From: Eimeria necatrix
Lineage: Eukaryota; Apicomplexa; Conoidasida; Eucoccidiorida; Eimeriidae
Assembly (NCBI RefSeq): GCF_000499385.1
Contig: NW_013653438.1
Location: 1 to 17,500 of the forward strand
Reading direction: 5' to 3'
DNA: 17,500 nucleotides
Below, piece by piece: positions 1-6,880 of this stretch (its first letter is position 1; each line of letters opens with the position of its first letter). The notes under the pieces are model-generated. The model saw only the letters and a program-made list of their open reading frames with translations, made no database searches and had not been told where the DNA came from. The position numbers and the translations under genes are program-made.

Positions 1-60
<60 letters not shown>
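1..60. repeat. (CTG)n microsatellite at window edge
   Basis: Twenty uninterrupted TGC/CTG triplets run from the first base. They lie just upstream of the first recognisable recycling-factor codons and are either a poly-Ala run in that frame or, more likely, the 3' part of an intron, since the other introns of this gene also end in CTG runs. Confidence 0.9.
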
Positions 61-1048
61 GCATTGGGGCTGCAGACCTGCGGGAAACTTCGCGCAGGTG
101 ATATCAGCTTTGAGAAAAGTGGATGACAACTGGAGGATTGTGGAGGAGGGGCCGACAACAATTCGCGTGCAGCTTCCGAAAGTAAAAATGCAAAGTTGAA
201 CAATAAATGAGATTTGCCATTTACATTTATTTAACACAAAGTTGGATAATAAATGTTATTTACCATTTATAATTTATTTAGGGTTTATACAAATTACCTT
301 AATGAGGTTTAAAGGGACTTCCCGCAAAAAGTTCGCGAAATGCTGCTGCTTCCATGCTGCTGCTGCTGCTGCTGCTGCTGCTGATGCTGCTGCTGCTGCT
401 GCTGCTCAGATGACTGAAGAGCTGCGCAGCTCTTTTGCTGCTCAAGCCAAAGCAGCAGCAGAAGAGGTGAGTTATTATTATGCAGTTGTATCTTATTTAT
501 TTGTCTTTGTGCATTCTTCCACCCCTTTTGCTGCTGCATTTCTGCTGCTGCTGCTGCAGCAGCAAGCAGCGCCGCTTTGCTGCTGCTGCCGCCGCTGAGT
601 GCTGCATGCGTTGATGAGCTTCCTTCCACTACCACTTCAGCTGCTGTTGGCTGCTGCTGCTAGCTGCTGCTGCTACTGGTTGCTGCTGCTGCTGCTACTG
701 GTTGCTGCTGCTGCTGCTGCTGTTCCTGGCTGGTGCGCTGCATGCTGCTGCTGCGCTGCTTGCTGCTGCTGCGCTGCTTGCTGCTGCTGCGCTGCTTGCT
801 GCTGCTGCTGCATGCTGCTGCTGCGCTGCTTGCTGCTGCTGCTGCTGCTGCAGTGCAAAGTCCACATTCGCCGGGTCCGGCAGGAAGCGCGGGGGAAGCT
901 GCGGGCTCTTTATAAAGACAGCAGCAGCAGCGAAGGCTCCAAAAGAGATGAAGAGCAGCAGCTGCAGCAAATAACAGACGCAGCAACAAAGCAGGCGACG
1001 CAGCTCTTGAGCGAGAAGCTCAAGCAGCTCGCGGCCACCCGCGCCTAG
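2..1048 (+). CDS. Ribosome recycling factor, organellar type, 3' part (three exons)
   Basis: RRF splits post-termination ribosomes with EF-G; a nuclear copy here would serve the apicoplast or mitochondrion. The exons read are about 98-181 (open frame back to 2, true acceptor unclear), 410-466 and 854-1048, ending in TAG. Introns are 182-409 (GTAAAA...CTCAG) and 467-853 (GTGAGT...TGCAG), all phase 0. Joined, the peptide gives IRVQLPK, then MTEELRSSFAAQAKAAAEE, then CKVHIRRVRQEARGK, and ends LQQITDAATKQATQLLSEK. This aligns almost without gaps to bacterial RRF from about residue 77 to the C-terminus (IRVPLPPLTEERR, VAVRNVRRDANDK, KLTDAA), and the arginines matching E. coli Arg129 and Arg132 are kept. 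A short Ser run interrupts the loop before the last helix. Both introns carry CTG tracts. The N-terminal half and any targeting peptide lie upstream of the window. The family call is firm; the organelle is inferred. Confidence 0.9.
735..853. repeat. 18-bp CTG-derived tandem repeat in recycling-factor intron 2
   Basis: The unit is roughly CTGCTGCTGCGCTGCTTG, repeated about five times with small variations, running into a pure CTG tract and the CTGCAG acceptor at 853. It is open in several frames, but skipping it joins two conserved RRF segments without a gap, so it is intronic. Confidence 0.7.
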
Positions 1049-1061
1049 CAGCTGCAGCAAG

Positions 1062-1157
1062 CAGCAGCAGCAGCAGCAGTACCAGCAGCAGCAGCTGCTG
1101 CAGCAGTAGCAGCAGCAGCAGCAGCAGTACCAGCAGCAGCAGCAGCTGCAGCAGTAG
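1062..1157. repeat. 48-bp tandem duplication of a CAG-rich unit, 3' of the recycling factor
   Basis: Two copies (1062-1109 and 1110-1157) each contain a CAG run, the rare TACCAG interruption and end in CAGCAGTAG. They start 14 bp after the RRF stop codon, so they probably lie in its 3' untranslated region. Confidence 0.7.
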
Positions 1158-1284
1158 CAGCAGCAGCAGGAGCAGCAGCAAACTGTCTGCCTGCAGCTGC
1201 TTTTATGACTTGTTATTATTTCACAATTCCGCGAATTTGATTTAACTTTTGACCCGAAAAGGGGCTTTTGTTTGTTTTCGTGAC

Positions 1285-1306
1285 TTCAGGTGTACATACA
1301 CCTGAA
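1285..1306. repeat. Palindrome, ACATAC-centred variant
   Basis: The core is AGGTGTACATACACCT, extended to perfect 10-bp arms (TTCAGGTGTA and TACACCTGAA) around a 2-nt centre. It is the first of a series of related palindromes and lies about 240 bp after the recycling-factor stop codon. Its function is unknown. Confidence 0.85.
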
Positions 1307-1404
1307 ATGCTTCATTTAAAAGCTAGCAGCAGCAGCTCCAAAGAAGAACTTTAGAGCTCCAGTTCTTTTCAAAAACAGTTTTGAATTTCCGCAGAAGCAA
1401 CAGC

Positions 1405-1518
1405 GCAGCTGCTGCAGCAAACCTGCAGCATTGGGGGCTGCTTTTTGCTGCTGCAGCAACGGCAGTTGCTGCAGCAAGCCTGCAGCACTGGGGGCTTCGT
1501 TTTGCTGCTGCAGCAAAA
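1405..1518. repeat. 57-bp direct tandem duplication
   Basis: The copies 1405-1461 and 1462-1518 share GCAG(C/T)TGCTGCAGCAA, CCTGCAGCA(T/C)TGGGGGCT and a closing TTTTGCTGCTGCAGCAA. They differ at only a few positions. No coding role is seen. Confidence 0.75.
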
Positions 1519-1896
1519 ATGACAGCAGGAAGCAGCAGCAGAGCTTTTAAGAAGTAAATAAGGAGAAGAAAACTCCCGACAGAAAGGCCTTATGAGTCAG
1601 TAACAGCAGCAGCAGCGCAGCAGCAGCAGCGCAGCAGCAGCAGTAGCAGCAGCGAGACACGGAAGCAGAGCTGTGGAGCTTCTGGGAACTGTTGCTTCTT
1701 TCGAAAGAATTTAATGAGGCAAAAGCTGCTGCTGGCAGCACTTAATGGACTTTTGAAAATGTTTTAAAAGCTTTTTGGCCTACAGCTGCGGGCCCAGCTG
1801 CTGCGTTCTTCAGCAGCAGCTGAAGCTGCTGCACTATTTTATAACTGATGAACTAAAAGACTAAACTGCCGGCGGGGGCACATGCATGCGAGTGGG

Positions 1897-1940
1897 CGGT
1901 GTACGTACACCGGAACAGCTCACAGGGTGTACGTACACCC
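1897..1940. repeat. Two perfect copies of the GTGTACGTACAC palindrome
   Basis: CGGTGTACGTACACCG (1897-1912) and GGGTGTACGTACACCC (1925-1940) are both perfect 16-bp palindromes with centres 28 bp apart. The flank carries another palindromic hexamer, GCATGC, at about 1884. The pair lies 920 bp upstream of the SNARE start codon and could be a paired protein-binding site, but nothing in the sequence shows function. Confidence 0.9.
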
Positions 1941-2066
1941 GAACAGTTGCAAATTTGCCGCGGCCAACGCAGCCCAGCAGTTTATAAACACCAAAAAGAC
2001 TAAAATCAAAATTAAAAATATCAAAAATAAACTAAAATCCATTTAAAACAATTAAATGTCTTAATA

Positions 2067-2530
2067 GCGCTCCGGGGGAACCAGGGCGTTGGCAGAATCT
2101 CGCAAGCAAGTCCGCGCTCTGCAGCGCTGCGAGCCGGACTTGTGCAAGAAGGGCAATTTGGAGTTGATGTTGCAGCTTAAAAGCATTTAAAATGATTTTA
2201 ATTTAAAAAATAGTTAAAAATATTCTTTTTTATTTTTGTTTTGAGCGGCTGCGCCGCGGAATTGCAGGCAAGTTGCTGCCTCCGGTTTGGGGCTGCATGC
2301 GCTGGCTGGACCATTGCCGCCTTCTGCGGACTTTGGCGGCGAGTCGGTTAAAAACAAGTTCAAAGTTGCAATTAAAAGAATTAAAAAGAAAATTAAAAAG
2401 AAATTTGCGCAAGTTTTATTTTATTCTGCCGAGTGTGCCGTCGGAGGCTGCCGCGTGTTGCCTTGTTCGCGCTGAGGTGTATAGACACCTCGACGCCGCG
2501 CCGCAGCTTGCTTCGCCGGCGCCGCCGCAC
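2067..2530 (+). other. GC-rich, exon-like islands of unknown gene
   Basis: Three GC-rich blocks (about 2067-2176, 2243-2345 and 2425-2530) sit in AT-rich, TTTAAAA-type DNA that resembles the third intron of the SNARE gene. On the + strand they read, for example, RKQVRALQRCEPDLCKKGN, then GKLLPPVWGCMRWLDHCRLL, then EAAACCLVRAEVYRHLDAAP. The first has in-frame stops on both sides, so it would have to be spliced. I do not recognise a family and could not build a phase-consistent model. The minus strand is partly open too. They may be exons of an unknown gene, old gene remains, or plain GC-rich spacer. Confidence 0.22.
2474..2491. repeat. Palindrome, TATAGA-centred variant
   Basis: The arms GAGGTGT and ACACCTC are perfect and enclose ATAG. 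It falls inside the third GC-rich island, where the + frame would read it as EVYRHL. Confidence 0.8.
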
Positions 2531-2764
2531 TTCTGCGTCATTTTTGTTTATTTATTAATTTATTTATTCATTTTTTCATTAATTTATTAATTTCGGAAAG
2601 CCAATTGCGCTTGGAAAACGCCCTGCGGGGCGAGAAGCTGCCTTTCTGTGTTGGGTCCTTCTTCGGCTCATCTTTTCGGATTTTATTTGATTTTATTTCT
2701 CTTCTTTTCTTTTTTTTCCTTTTATTTCCTTTTATTTCCTTTTCTTTTCTCTTTCCCAACTCCA

Positions 2765-2802
2765 GGGGCCCCAGAAGAAACTTGGAAAACTTCTGGGGGC
2801 CC
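2765..2802. repeat. 13-bp imperfect inverted repeat (hairpin) upstream of the SNARE start
   Basis: The arms GGGGCCCCAGAAG (2765-2777) and CTTCTGGGGGCCC (2790-2802) are complementary apart from a one-base slip and enclose a 12-nt A-rich loop. They begin about 100 bp before the SNARE ATG, probably in the leader or promoter. Confidence 0.6.
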
Positions 2803-2843
2803 TTTGGCGCCGCAGAAGGCTTTTGGACTCGCAGCTTTTTCGA

Positions 2844-2855
2844 GTGTACGTACAC
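2844..2855. repeat. GTGTACGTACAC palindrome just upstream of the SNARE ATG
   Basis: A perfect 12-bp GTGTACGTACAC ends 8 bp before the proposed start codon at 2864. Its closeness to a start codon makes this the copy most easily read as a regulatory or leader element. Confidence 0.8.
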
Positions 2856-2863
2856 CACAGCGC

Positions 2864-2984
2864 ATGATGCGAAAAAAGGAAAACGGAAGCGAATGGAAAA
2901 AAATAAAAAATCTCGAGTCCCTCGAGGCCGAAAATGACTCCTATATCGAAGACCTGGAGGCCAGGGTCCAGGGCCTCAAGGAGG

Positions 2985-3032
<48 letters not shown>

Positions 3033-3193
3033 CTGCTGCTGGAGGCGCTGTTGCTGCTGCGCCTGCTTTCCGGTGTTTGGCTTTTGCTGCTGCTGCTTTT
3101 GCTTCTGCAGCCACTGCGACTGCTGCTGCTGCTTTTGCAGCTGCGCTTCTGCAGCGTTATCGCTGCTGCTTTCGCGTTTCTTGCTGCCGCTGT

Positions 3194-3228
<35 letters not shown>

Positions 3229-3917
3229 GTCTAATGTAGTTCTACTTTTCTTGCGAGCTGTTAACCCTGCAGCTGAGTCTGGCCATGCGAGATGAAGTGC
3301 AGACCTCCAACAGTCTTCTCGGGGCAATGGTGGGCAGCAGCAGCAGCAGCAGCAGCAGCATGAGCAGCAGCAGCAGCAGCATGAGCAGCAGCAGCAGGGG
3401 CATCAGTAGCAGCAGCAGCAGCAGCAGGGGAATGAGAATCAGCCCGACTAGCGGGAGCCTCCGGAGCAGCAGCAGCAGCAGCAGCAGCAAGAAATGTGCA
3501 CGAGAGCCTCGAATGGGACTTTAAAGAAATAAAATTTGAAATAAAAATAAAAGTTTTGAATTAAAGTAAAAGTTTTGAATTTTGTTTTGGCGCAGGCGGG
3601 GCGGCTCGAAGGCGTTCGGGTGTCTGTACGCAACAGCGTGCGGCGGATGGACCAAATGTTCAAGTCGGGGGTGAGTGTCGAGTTAGAGATATTTTTTGAA
3701 TAAAATTTGAATTTAAAGAAATATTTTATTTAAATTTAATAAAATTAATCATTTTAAACCTTTAAATTCAACTTTTGTCCGCAAAAAGCTCCCGAATCGA
3801 CCACTGACACCCCGGCGTCTGCTGCGGTCTTGCGCGCAGGGCGGGTGGCACATGCTGCACTTGGCGGCCTTCGTGTTGTTTATATTTTTGATTTTTTACT
3901 TCTTTTTTGCAAAATAA
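2864..3917 (+). CDS. Bet1-like Qc-SNARE, C-terminal membrane anchored (four exons)
   Basis: Bet1 SNAREs pair with other Q- and R-SNAREs to fuse vesicles in ER-Golgi transport. The exons read are 2864-2983, 3273-3329, 3596-3670 and 3840-3917 (TAA), all joined in phase 0, giving about 109 residues, close to the usual Bet1 length. Exon 1 starts MMRKKENGSEW and gives DSYIEDLEARVQGLKE. Exon 2 gives LSLAMRDEVQTSNSLLGAM, like the Bet1 core LKSLSxxxxDEVxxxNxLLxxM. Exon 3 gives SVRNSVRRMDQMFKSG. Exon 4 is a tail anchor, HLAAFVLFIFLIFYFF, ending AK. By alignment the central zero-layer residue is Ser, as I recall for yeast Bet1, rather than Gln. Donors are GTCTGC, GTGGGC and GTGAGT; acceptors CTGCAG, GCGCAG and GCGCAG. 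Intron 1 is mostly CTG/Cys-type repeat and intron 2 mostly CAG runs. The ATG is the first in frame near the helix; an upstream exon is possible. AATAAA overlaps the stop region at 3913-3918. Confidence 0.82.
2986..3232. repeat. CTG-rich intron 1 of the SNARE gene
   Basis: A (CTG)15 run is followed by degenerate CTG, CTTTTG and CTGCAG blocks and a second CTG run at about 3197-3228. The tract lies between donor GTCTGC at 2984 and acceptor CCCTGCAG at 3272. Translating it would insert poly-Cys or poly-Ala between two adjacent SNARE heptads. Confidence 0.8.
3335..3489. repeat. CAG runs in intron 2 of the SNARE gene
   Basis: Several CAG runs are broken by ATGAG and GGGG interruptions. They begin right at the GTGGGC donor. 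The SNARE frame stays open through them as poly-Ser but then reaches a stop, whereas splicing restores the conserved second half of the SNARE helix. Confidence 0.75.
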
Positions 3918-3999
3918 AAAGCTTTTAACAAATAAATAAATCCAAAACTTATTTATTTGACGCGAAGTGCACTCCAAGGGCCTTCGCGCGCGCGCTCCA

Positions 4000-4013
4000 G
4001 GTGTCTGTACACC
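4000..4013. repeat. Palindrome, TCTGTA-centred variant
   Basis: GGTGTCTGTACACC keeps both GGTGT and ACACC arms with a mismatched centre. It lies about 85 bp after the SNARE stop codon. A weaker relative, GGTGTCTGTACGC at 3619-3631, lies inside SNARE exon 3. Confidence 0.75.
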
Positions 4014-4092
4014 GCAGGCCGGGGCGGAGCCGCGGCTGCAGCGCGAGGCTCTCAACTCCATTTCCCCCGTTTTTCAGTGACCAACTTTGCGA

Positions 4093-4133
4093 GGGTTTAG
4101 GGTTTAGGGTTTAGGGTTTAGGGTTTAGGGTTT
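4093..4133 (+). repeat. Telomere-like (GGGTTTA)n array, about 6 copies
   Basis: Perfect GGGTTTA heptamers, G-rich on the + strand. This is an isolated interstitial array, not a chromosome end, because unique sequence continues on both sides. Confidence 0.95.
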
Positions 4134-4174
4134 GTGGGGCTTCCTCGACGCGGCTGCCGCTGCGGCTGCGTGCG

Positions 4175-4231
4175 CCGCGGTGTCTGTACACCGCGGGGCG
4201 CTTTGTGCGTAGTTTGAGGTGTATGTACACC
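4175..4231. repeat. Two neighbouring palindromes (4175-4196 and 4218-4231)
   Basis: The first has arms CCGCGGTGT and ACACCGCGG around a 4-nt CTGT centre. The second is GGTGTATGTACACC. Their centres are 39 bp apart. The CCGCGG extension makes the first one of the longest members of the family in this window. Confidence 0.85.
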
Positions 4232-4486
4232 CCAACGACACCGCGTGAACGCGGCCTTCTGCCTCTTCATTCTTTCACTTCTTTTTATTTTTGATAGTTC
4301 AGACTAGCAGTGTGTTTTGCAGAAGATGGAAATGAAATTAATTTTAGTTTGTTTTCGAAAAGAGCAGCAGCAGGAAGCAACTTGTCCTGAAAACAGGCCT
4401 GTTGAAAACTTTTTGCTTTTAGACTCTGCAGAATGAGCACATTAAATCAAAAAATAAAAAGTTAAAAACTACTTCGGATTGAATTT

Positions 4487-4554
4487 AAAAGAAAATAAAC
4501 TAAACTCTTTTTATTCTTCTAAAAGAAAACAAACTAAACTCTTTTTATTTTTCT
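4487..4554. repeat. 34-bp tandem duplication, AT-rich
   Basis: Two near-identical 34-bp copies (4487-4520 and 4521-4554) each contain AAACTAAACTCTTTTTATT. They differ at two positions. Confidence 0.85.
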
Positions 4555-4609
4555 CCCAAAAGAAAAATGCTGACCGCCGAATGCAATCAGAATATTTAAA
4601 TAAAAGAAG

Positions 4610-4806
4610 AAGAATTTATTTAATGTGTTTAAATAAAAAAAATAAGTCCATCGAATGTGTTCAAATAAACAAAAGGAGTAAATTCATTTGATGTATTTAA
4701 ATAAACAAAAAGAATAAATTCATTTAATATGTCCAAATAAACAAAAAGAATAAATTCATTCGAAACATTAAAGTAAATAAAAAGGGTTAATTCATTTAAT
4801 ATATTT
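4610..4806. repeat. 36-bp AT-rich minisatellite, about 5.5 copies
   Basis: The unit reads approximately GAATAAATTCATTTAATATG then TCCAAATAAACAAAAA, with increasing divergence at the edges. The short open frame across it is a by-product of the repeat. Confidence 0.8.
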
Positions 4807-4856
4807 TATTCACACGAGGTATTACTTATGAATTCTATTATCATATAAATCGTATA

Positions 4857-4862
4857 AATAAG

Positions 4863-4894
<32 letters not shown>

Positions 4895-5118
4895 CATATA
4901 TATATTTATATATGCAATTTATATATATGTAATGTATTTGTATATATTACATACATATACATATAATATATATATATATATATAATTCAAACATATATAT
5001 ATAATACATATATATATATATATATATGTAGTAATATATATATTACATATATATACAATATATTATATATATTGTATATATATATATATATATACAATAT
5101 ATATAATATATTGTATAT
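4857..5118. repeat. TA-rich microsatellite tract
   Basis: About 260 bp of nearly uninterrupted alternating T/A, broken by occasional ACATA and AATATA steps. It contains many nested self-complementary segments such as ATATATTGTATAT. No gene is present. It would melt or extrude cruciforms easily. Confidence 0.9.
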
Positions 5119-5275
5119 GAATACATGAAGGCACTGCTTGTAAAAATTGGAGTTATAAAATGTATTTAATTTGCTGCAGTCCGCAGCTTTTGTTTTCGTG
5201 TTTTGTTTTTGAAAAGAATTTTTTTTAGAATTTTTATTTTTATTTCAAATTAAACCTCCAGGGGTTTGTTTTTGC

Positions 5276-5438
5276 TAAACCCTAAACCCTAACCCTAAAC
5301 CCTAAACCCTAAGCAACTGCCCCAGTAGAAATTCGGCCCTAGCTGCGGGCCACTGGGGCAATCGCTCAGGGTTTAGGGTTTAGGGTTTGGGGTTAGGGTT
5401 TAGGGTTTAGGGCTAGGGTTTAGGGTTTAGGGTTTAGA
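5276..5438. repeat. Inverted pair of telomere-like arrays around a short stem-loop
   Basis: A CCCTAAA array (5276-5312) faces a TTTAGGG array with degenerate units (5369-5438). The unique spacer holds nested complementary arms: TGCCCCAGT (5318-5326) with ACTGGGGCA (5352-5360), and inside them GGCCC (5335-5339) with GGGCC (5347-5351). The whole has the same shape as the introns of the VPS13-like gene but lies outside any gene I can recognise. Confidence 0.85.
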
Positions 5439-5518
5439 GTGCAGAGTTTGGCAAAGAAAACATTTTCGTTCAGTTCTGCTGCTGCAGCAGCAGCTAGGCT
5501 GCAGCAGCAGCTAATAAC

Positions 5519-5550
5519 TGCACGTACACCGCGTGAGGTGTACGTACACC
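5519..5550. repeat. Palindrome with adjacent half copy
   Basis: A perfect GGTGTACGTACACC (5537-5550) is preceded 6 bp upstream by TGCACGTACACC (5519-5530), which keeps only one arm. It ends 7 bp before a long inverted repeat. Confidence 0.85.
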
Positions 5551-5557
5551 GCAGCAG

Positions 5558-5614
5558 TTGCTGCAGCAAATAATTCAAATTTTAAAATTAAATTTGAATT
5601 ATTTGCTGCAGCAA
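5558..5614. repeat. 25-bp perfect inverted repeat with 7-nt loop
   Basis: The arms 5558-5582 and 5590-5614 are exactly complementary. Each has a TTGCTGCAGCAA end and an AT-rich inner part (TAATTCAAATTT); the loop is TAAAATT. It could form a cruciform, an RNA hairpin, or be the ends of a tiny inverted-repeat element. No target-site duplication is obvious. Confidence 0.9.
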
Positions 5615-5648
5615 ACCAGAAGCAAACCTACAGCAGCAGCTTCTTCCA

Positions 5649-5660
5649 GTGTACATACAC
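5649..5660. repeat. GTGTACATACAC palindrome with extended flanks
   Basis: The core is GTGTACATACAC. The outer flanks TTCTT and AAGAA are also complementary, a few bases further out, so the symmetry continues imperfectly over about 28 bp. Confidence 0.75.
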
Positions 5661-5717
5661 CCGAAGAATTTCCCATCTTCATTTTGTTTTTTTTTCACTT
5701 TAAATTTGAACTTTGGC

Positions 5718-5775
5718 CTGCTGCTGCCGCTGCTGCTGCTGCTGCTGCTGCCGCTGCTGCTGCTGCTGCTGCTGC
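5718..5775. repeat. CTG run with CCG interruptions
   Basis: Two interrupted CTG stretches end in CTGCAG. They are open as poly-Ala, but no non-repetitive coding sequence surrounds them. Confidence 0.85.
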
Positions 5776-5846
5776 AGTGCTAGTGAGAGGCAAAAGGAAT
5801 GAATAGCTGCTTGGTGGCTGGCAAAACAATCAAAGCAGCTAATTCT

Positions 5847-5941
5847 TAGGGTTTGGGGTTTCGAGTTTCGGGTTTAGCGATTAGGGTTTAGGGTTGAGGG
5901 TTGAGGGTTTAGGGTTTAGGGTTTAGGGTTTAGGGTTTGGG
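5847..5941 (+). repeat. Degenerate telomere-like TTTAGGG array
   Basis: Starts with variant units (GGGTTTGGGGTTTCGAGTTTCGGG, GGGTTGAGGGTTGA) and becomes perfect GGGTTTA towards its 3' end, then runs into GGGCTGCAG. The pattern of array followed by GCAG resembles the exon-flanking arrays of the large gene downstream; the next bases stay open for only about 20 codons (HDGAADRSSGCSKEL) before a stop. Confidence 0.85.
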
Positions 5942-6079
5942 CTGCAGCACGACGGCGCCGCAGACCGGTCCAGCGGCTGCAGCAAAGAACTCGGGGGCGA
6001 ATTTTGTTGAAGTTTTTTTTGTTGATAAAAAGTGGAATTAATTAATGGAAACAGCAGCAAAAAGTGAATTGTGCATGCG

Positions 6080-6081
<2 letters not shown>

Positions 6082-6151
<70 letters not shown>
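6082..6151. repeat. 70-bp perfect palindrome: (CAG)11 joined to (CTG)11
   Basis: Eleven CAG triplets (6084-6116) are followed at once by eleven CTG triplets (6117-6149), and two flanking bases on each side also pair. The 35-bp arms have no spacer, which is highly unusual for a microsatellite and could extrude a cruciform or a long RNA hairpin. Confidence 0.95.
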
Positions 6152-6205
6152 AAACCAGCGGTCGGGCGGCAGTCACCGGACCACTCCAGCCTTCGCTTTC
6201 TCCGA

Positions 6206-6219
6206 GGTGTACGTACACC
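6206..6219. repeat. GGTGTACGTACACC palindrome
   Basis: A perfect 14-bp copy about 55 bp downstream of the CAG/CTG palindrome and 970 bp upstream of the first recognised chorein exon. Confidence 0.85.
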
Positions 6220-6306
6220 CCAGCGCTCCAGAAGCTATTAAAGAAAAAACAGAATTTATTATTCTTTTCATTTTAGTGTGTGCATTAACAAGGGGTTGTA
6301 GACAAA

Positions 6307-6307
<1 letters not shown>

Positions 6308-6352
<45 letters not shown>
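6308..6352. repeat. (CTG)15 microsatellite
   Basis: Fifteen perfect CTG triplets, with no interruption, in the non-genic block. Confidence 0.95.
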
Positions 6353-6353
<1 letters not shown>

Positions 6354-6646
6354 GCTGGGCTGCTCATTTTGGGCTGCACAGCCGCATCATTCCCAGCAAG
6401 AGAACCCAAGACAACAGCTTCAAAACAGCAGCAGCAGCAGCAGAGGCAGCAGCAGCAGCAACAGCGGCAAGAACAGTGTTGCTGCAATTTCTGCATGCAG
6501 CAGCAGCTGCAGCATGCAGCAGCAGCAGCAGCTGCTGCTGCTAAGCTGCTGCTGCTGCCTAGGCTCACCAGCAGCAAAATGAGCCAGCAGTAACAGCAGC
6601 ACCGACAGCCACAACTGCTGCCCAATTGGCATGCAGTGGAGGCGCC

Positions 6647-6687
<41 letters not shown>

Positions 6688-6845
6688 CGTTTGTCACACA
6701 GTAGACTGCTGCAGCAGCAGCAACAAAAGCTTCACCTCCAATAGCAGCAGCTGCTGCTGCAGCGGGAGACACTTGTGCACATCCGCAGCGGCCACAGCAA
6801 CAACTACAGCAGCAGCTGCGGAAGCAGCTGCTCGAGCAGCAACAT

Positions 6846-6880
<35 letters not shown>

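Larger units (their letters stand above)
3918..4480. other. Intergenic stretch after the SNARE gene
   Basis: This holds a GC-rich island (about 3960-4065), a possible acceptor CGTTTTTCAG at 4068-4077 followed by only some 15 nt before a telomere-like array, and several palindromes listed separately. I could not assign a gene. The island may be part of an exon of an unrecognised neighbour. Confidence 0.4.

Noticed and set aside
599..1048. A protein starting at 599 with long Leu/Ala/Cys runs
   Set aside because: Only its last 65 residues (from 854) match a family; the repeat part lies in an RRF intron, since skipping it gives a gapless alignment with the exon at 410-466.
2605..2937. Open frames of Phe/Leu-rich peptide upstream of the SNARE
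   Set aside because: They translate an AT- and T-rich tract; no domain, and the conserved SNARE residues are in another frame from 2864.
4479..4691. Small Lys/Asn-rich open frame
   Set aside because: It runs across an AT-rich tandem duplication and the 36-bp minisatellite; no sign of a real protein.
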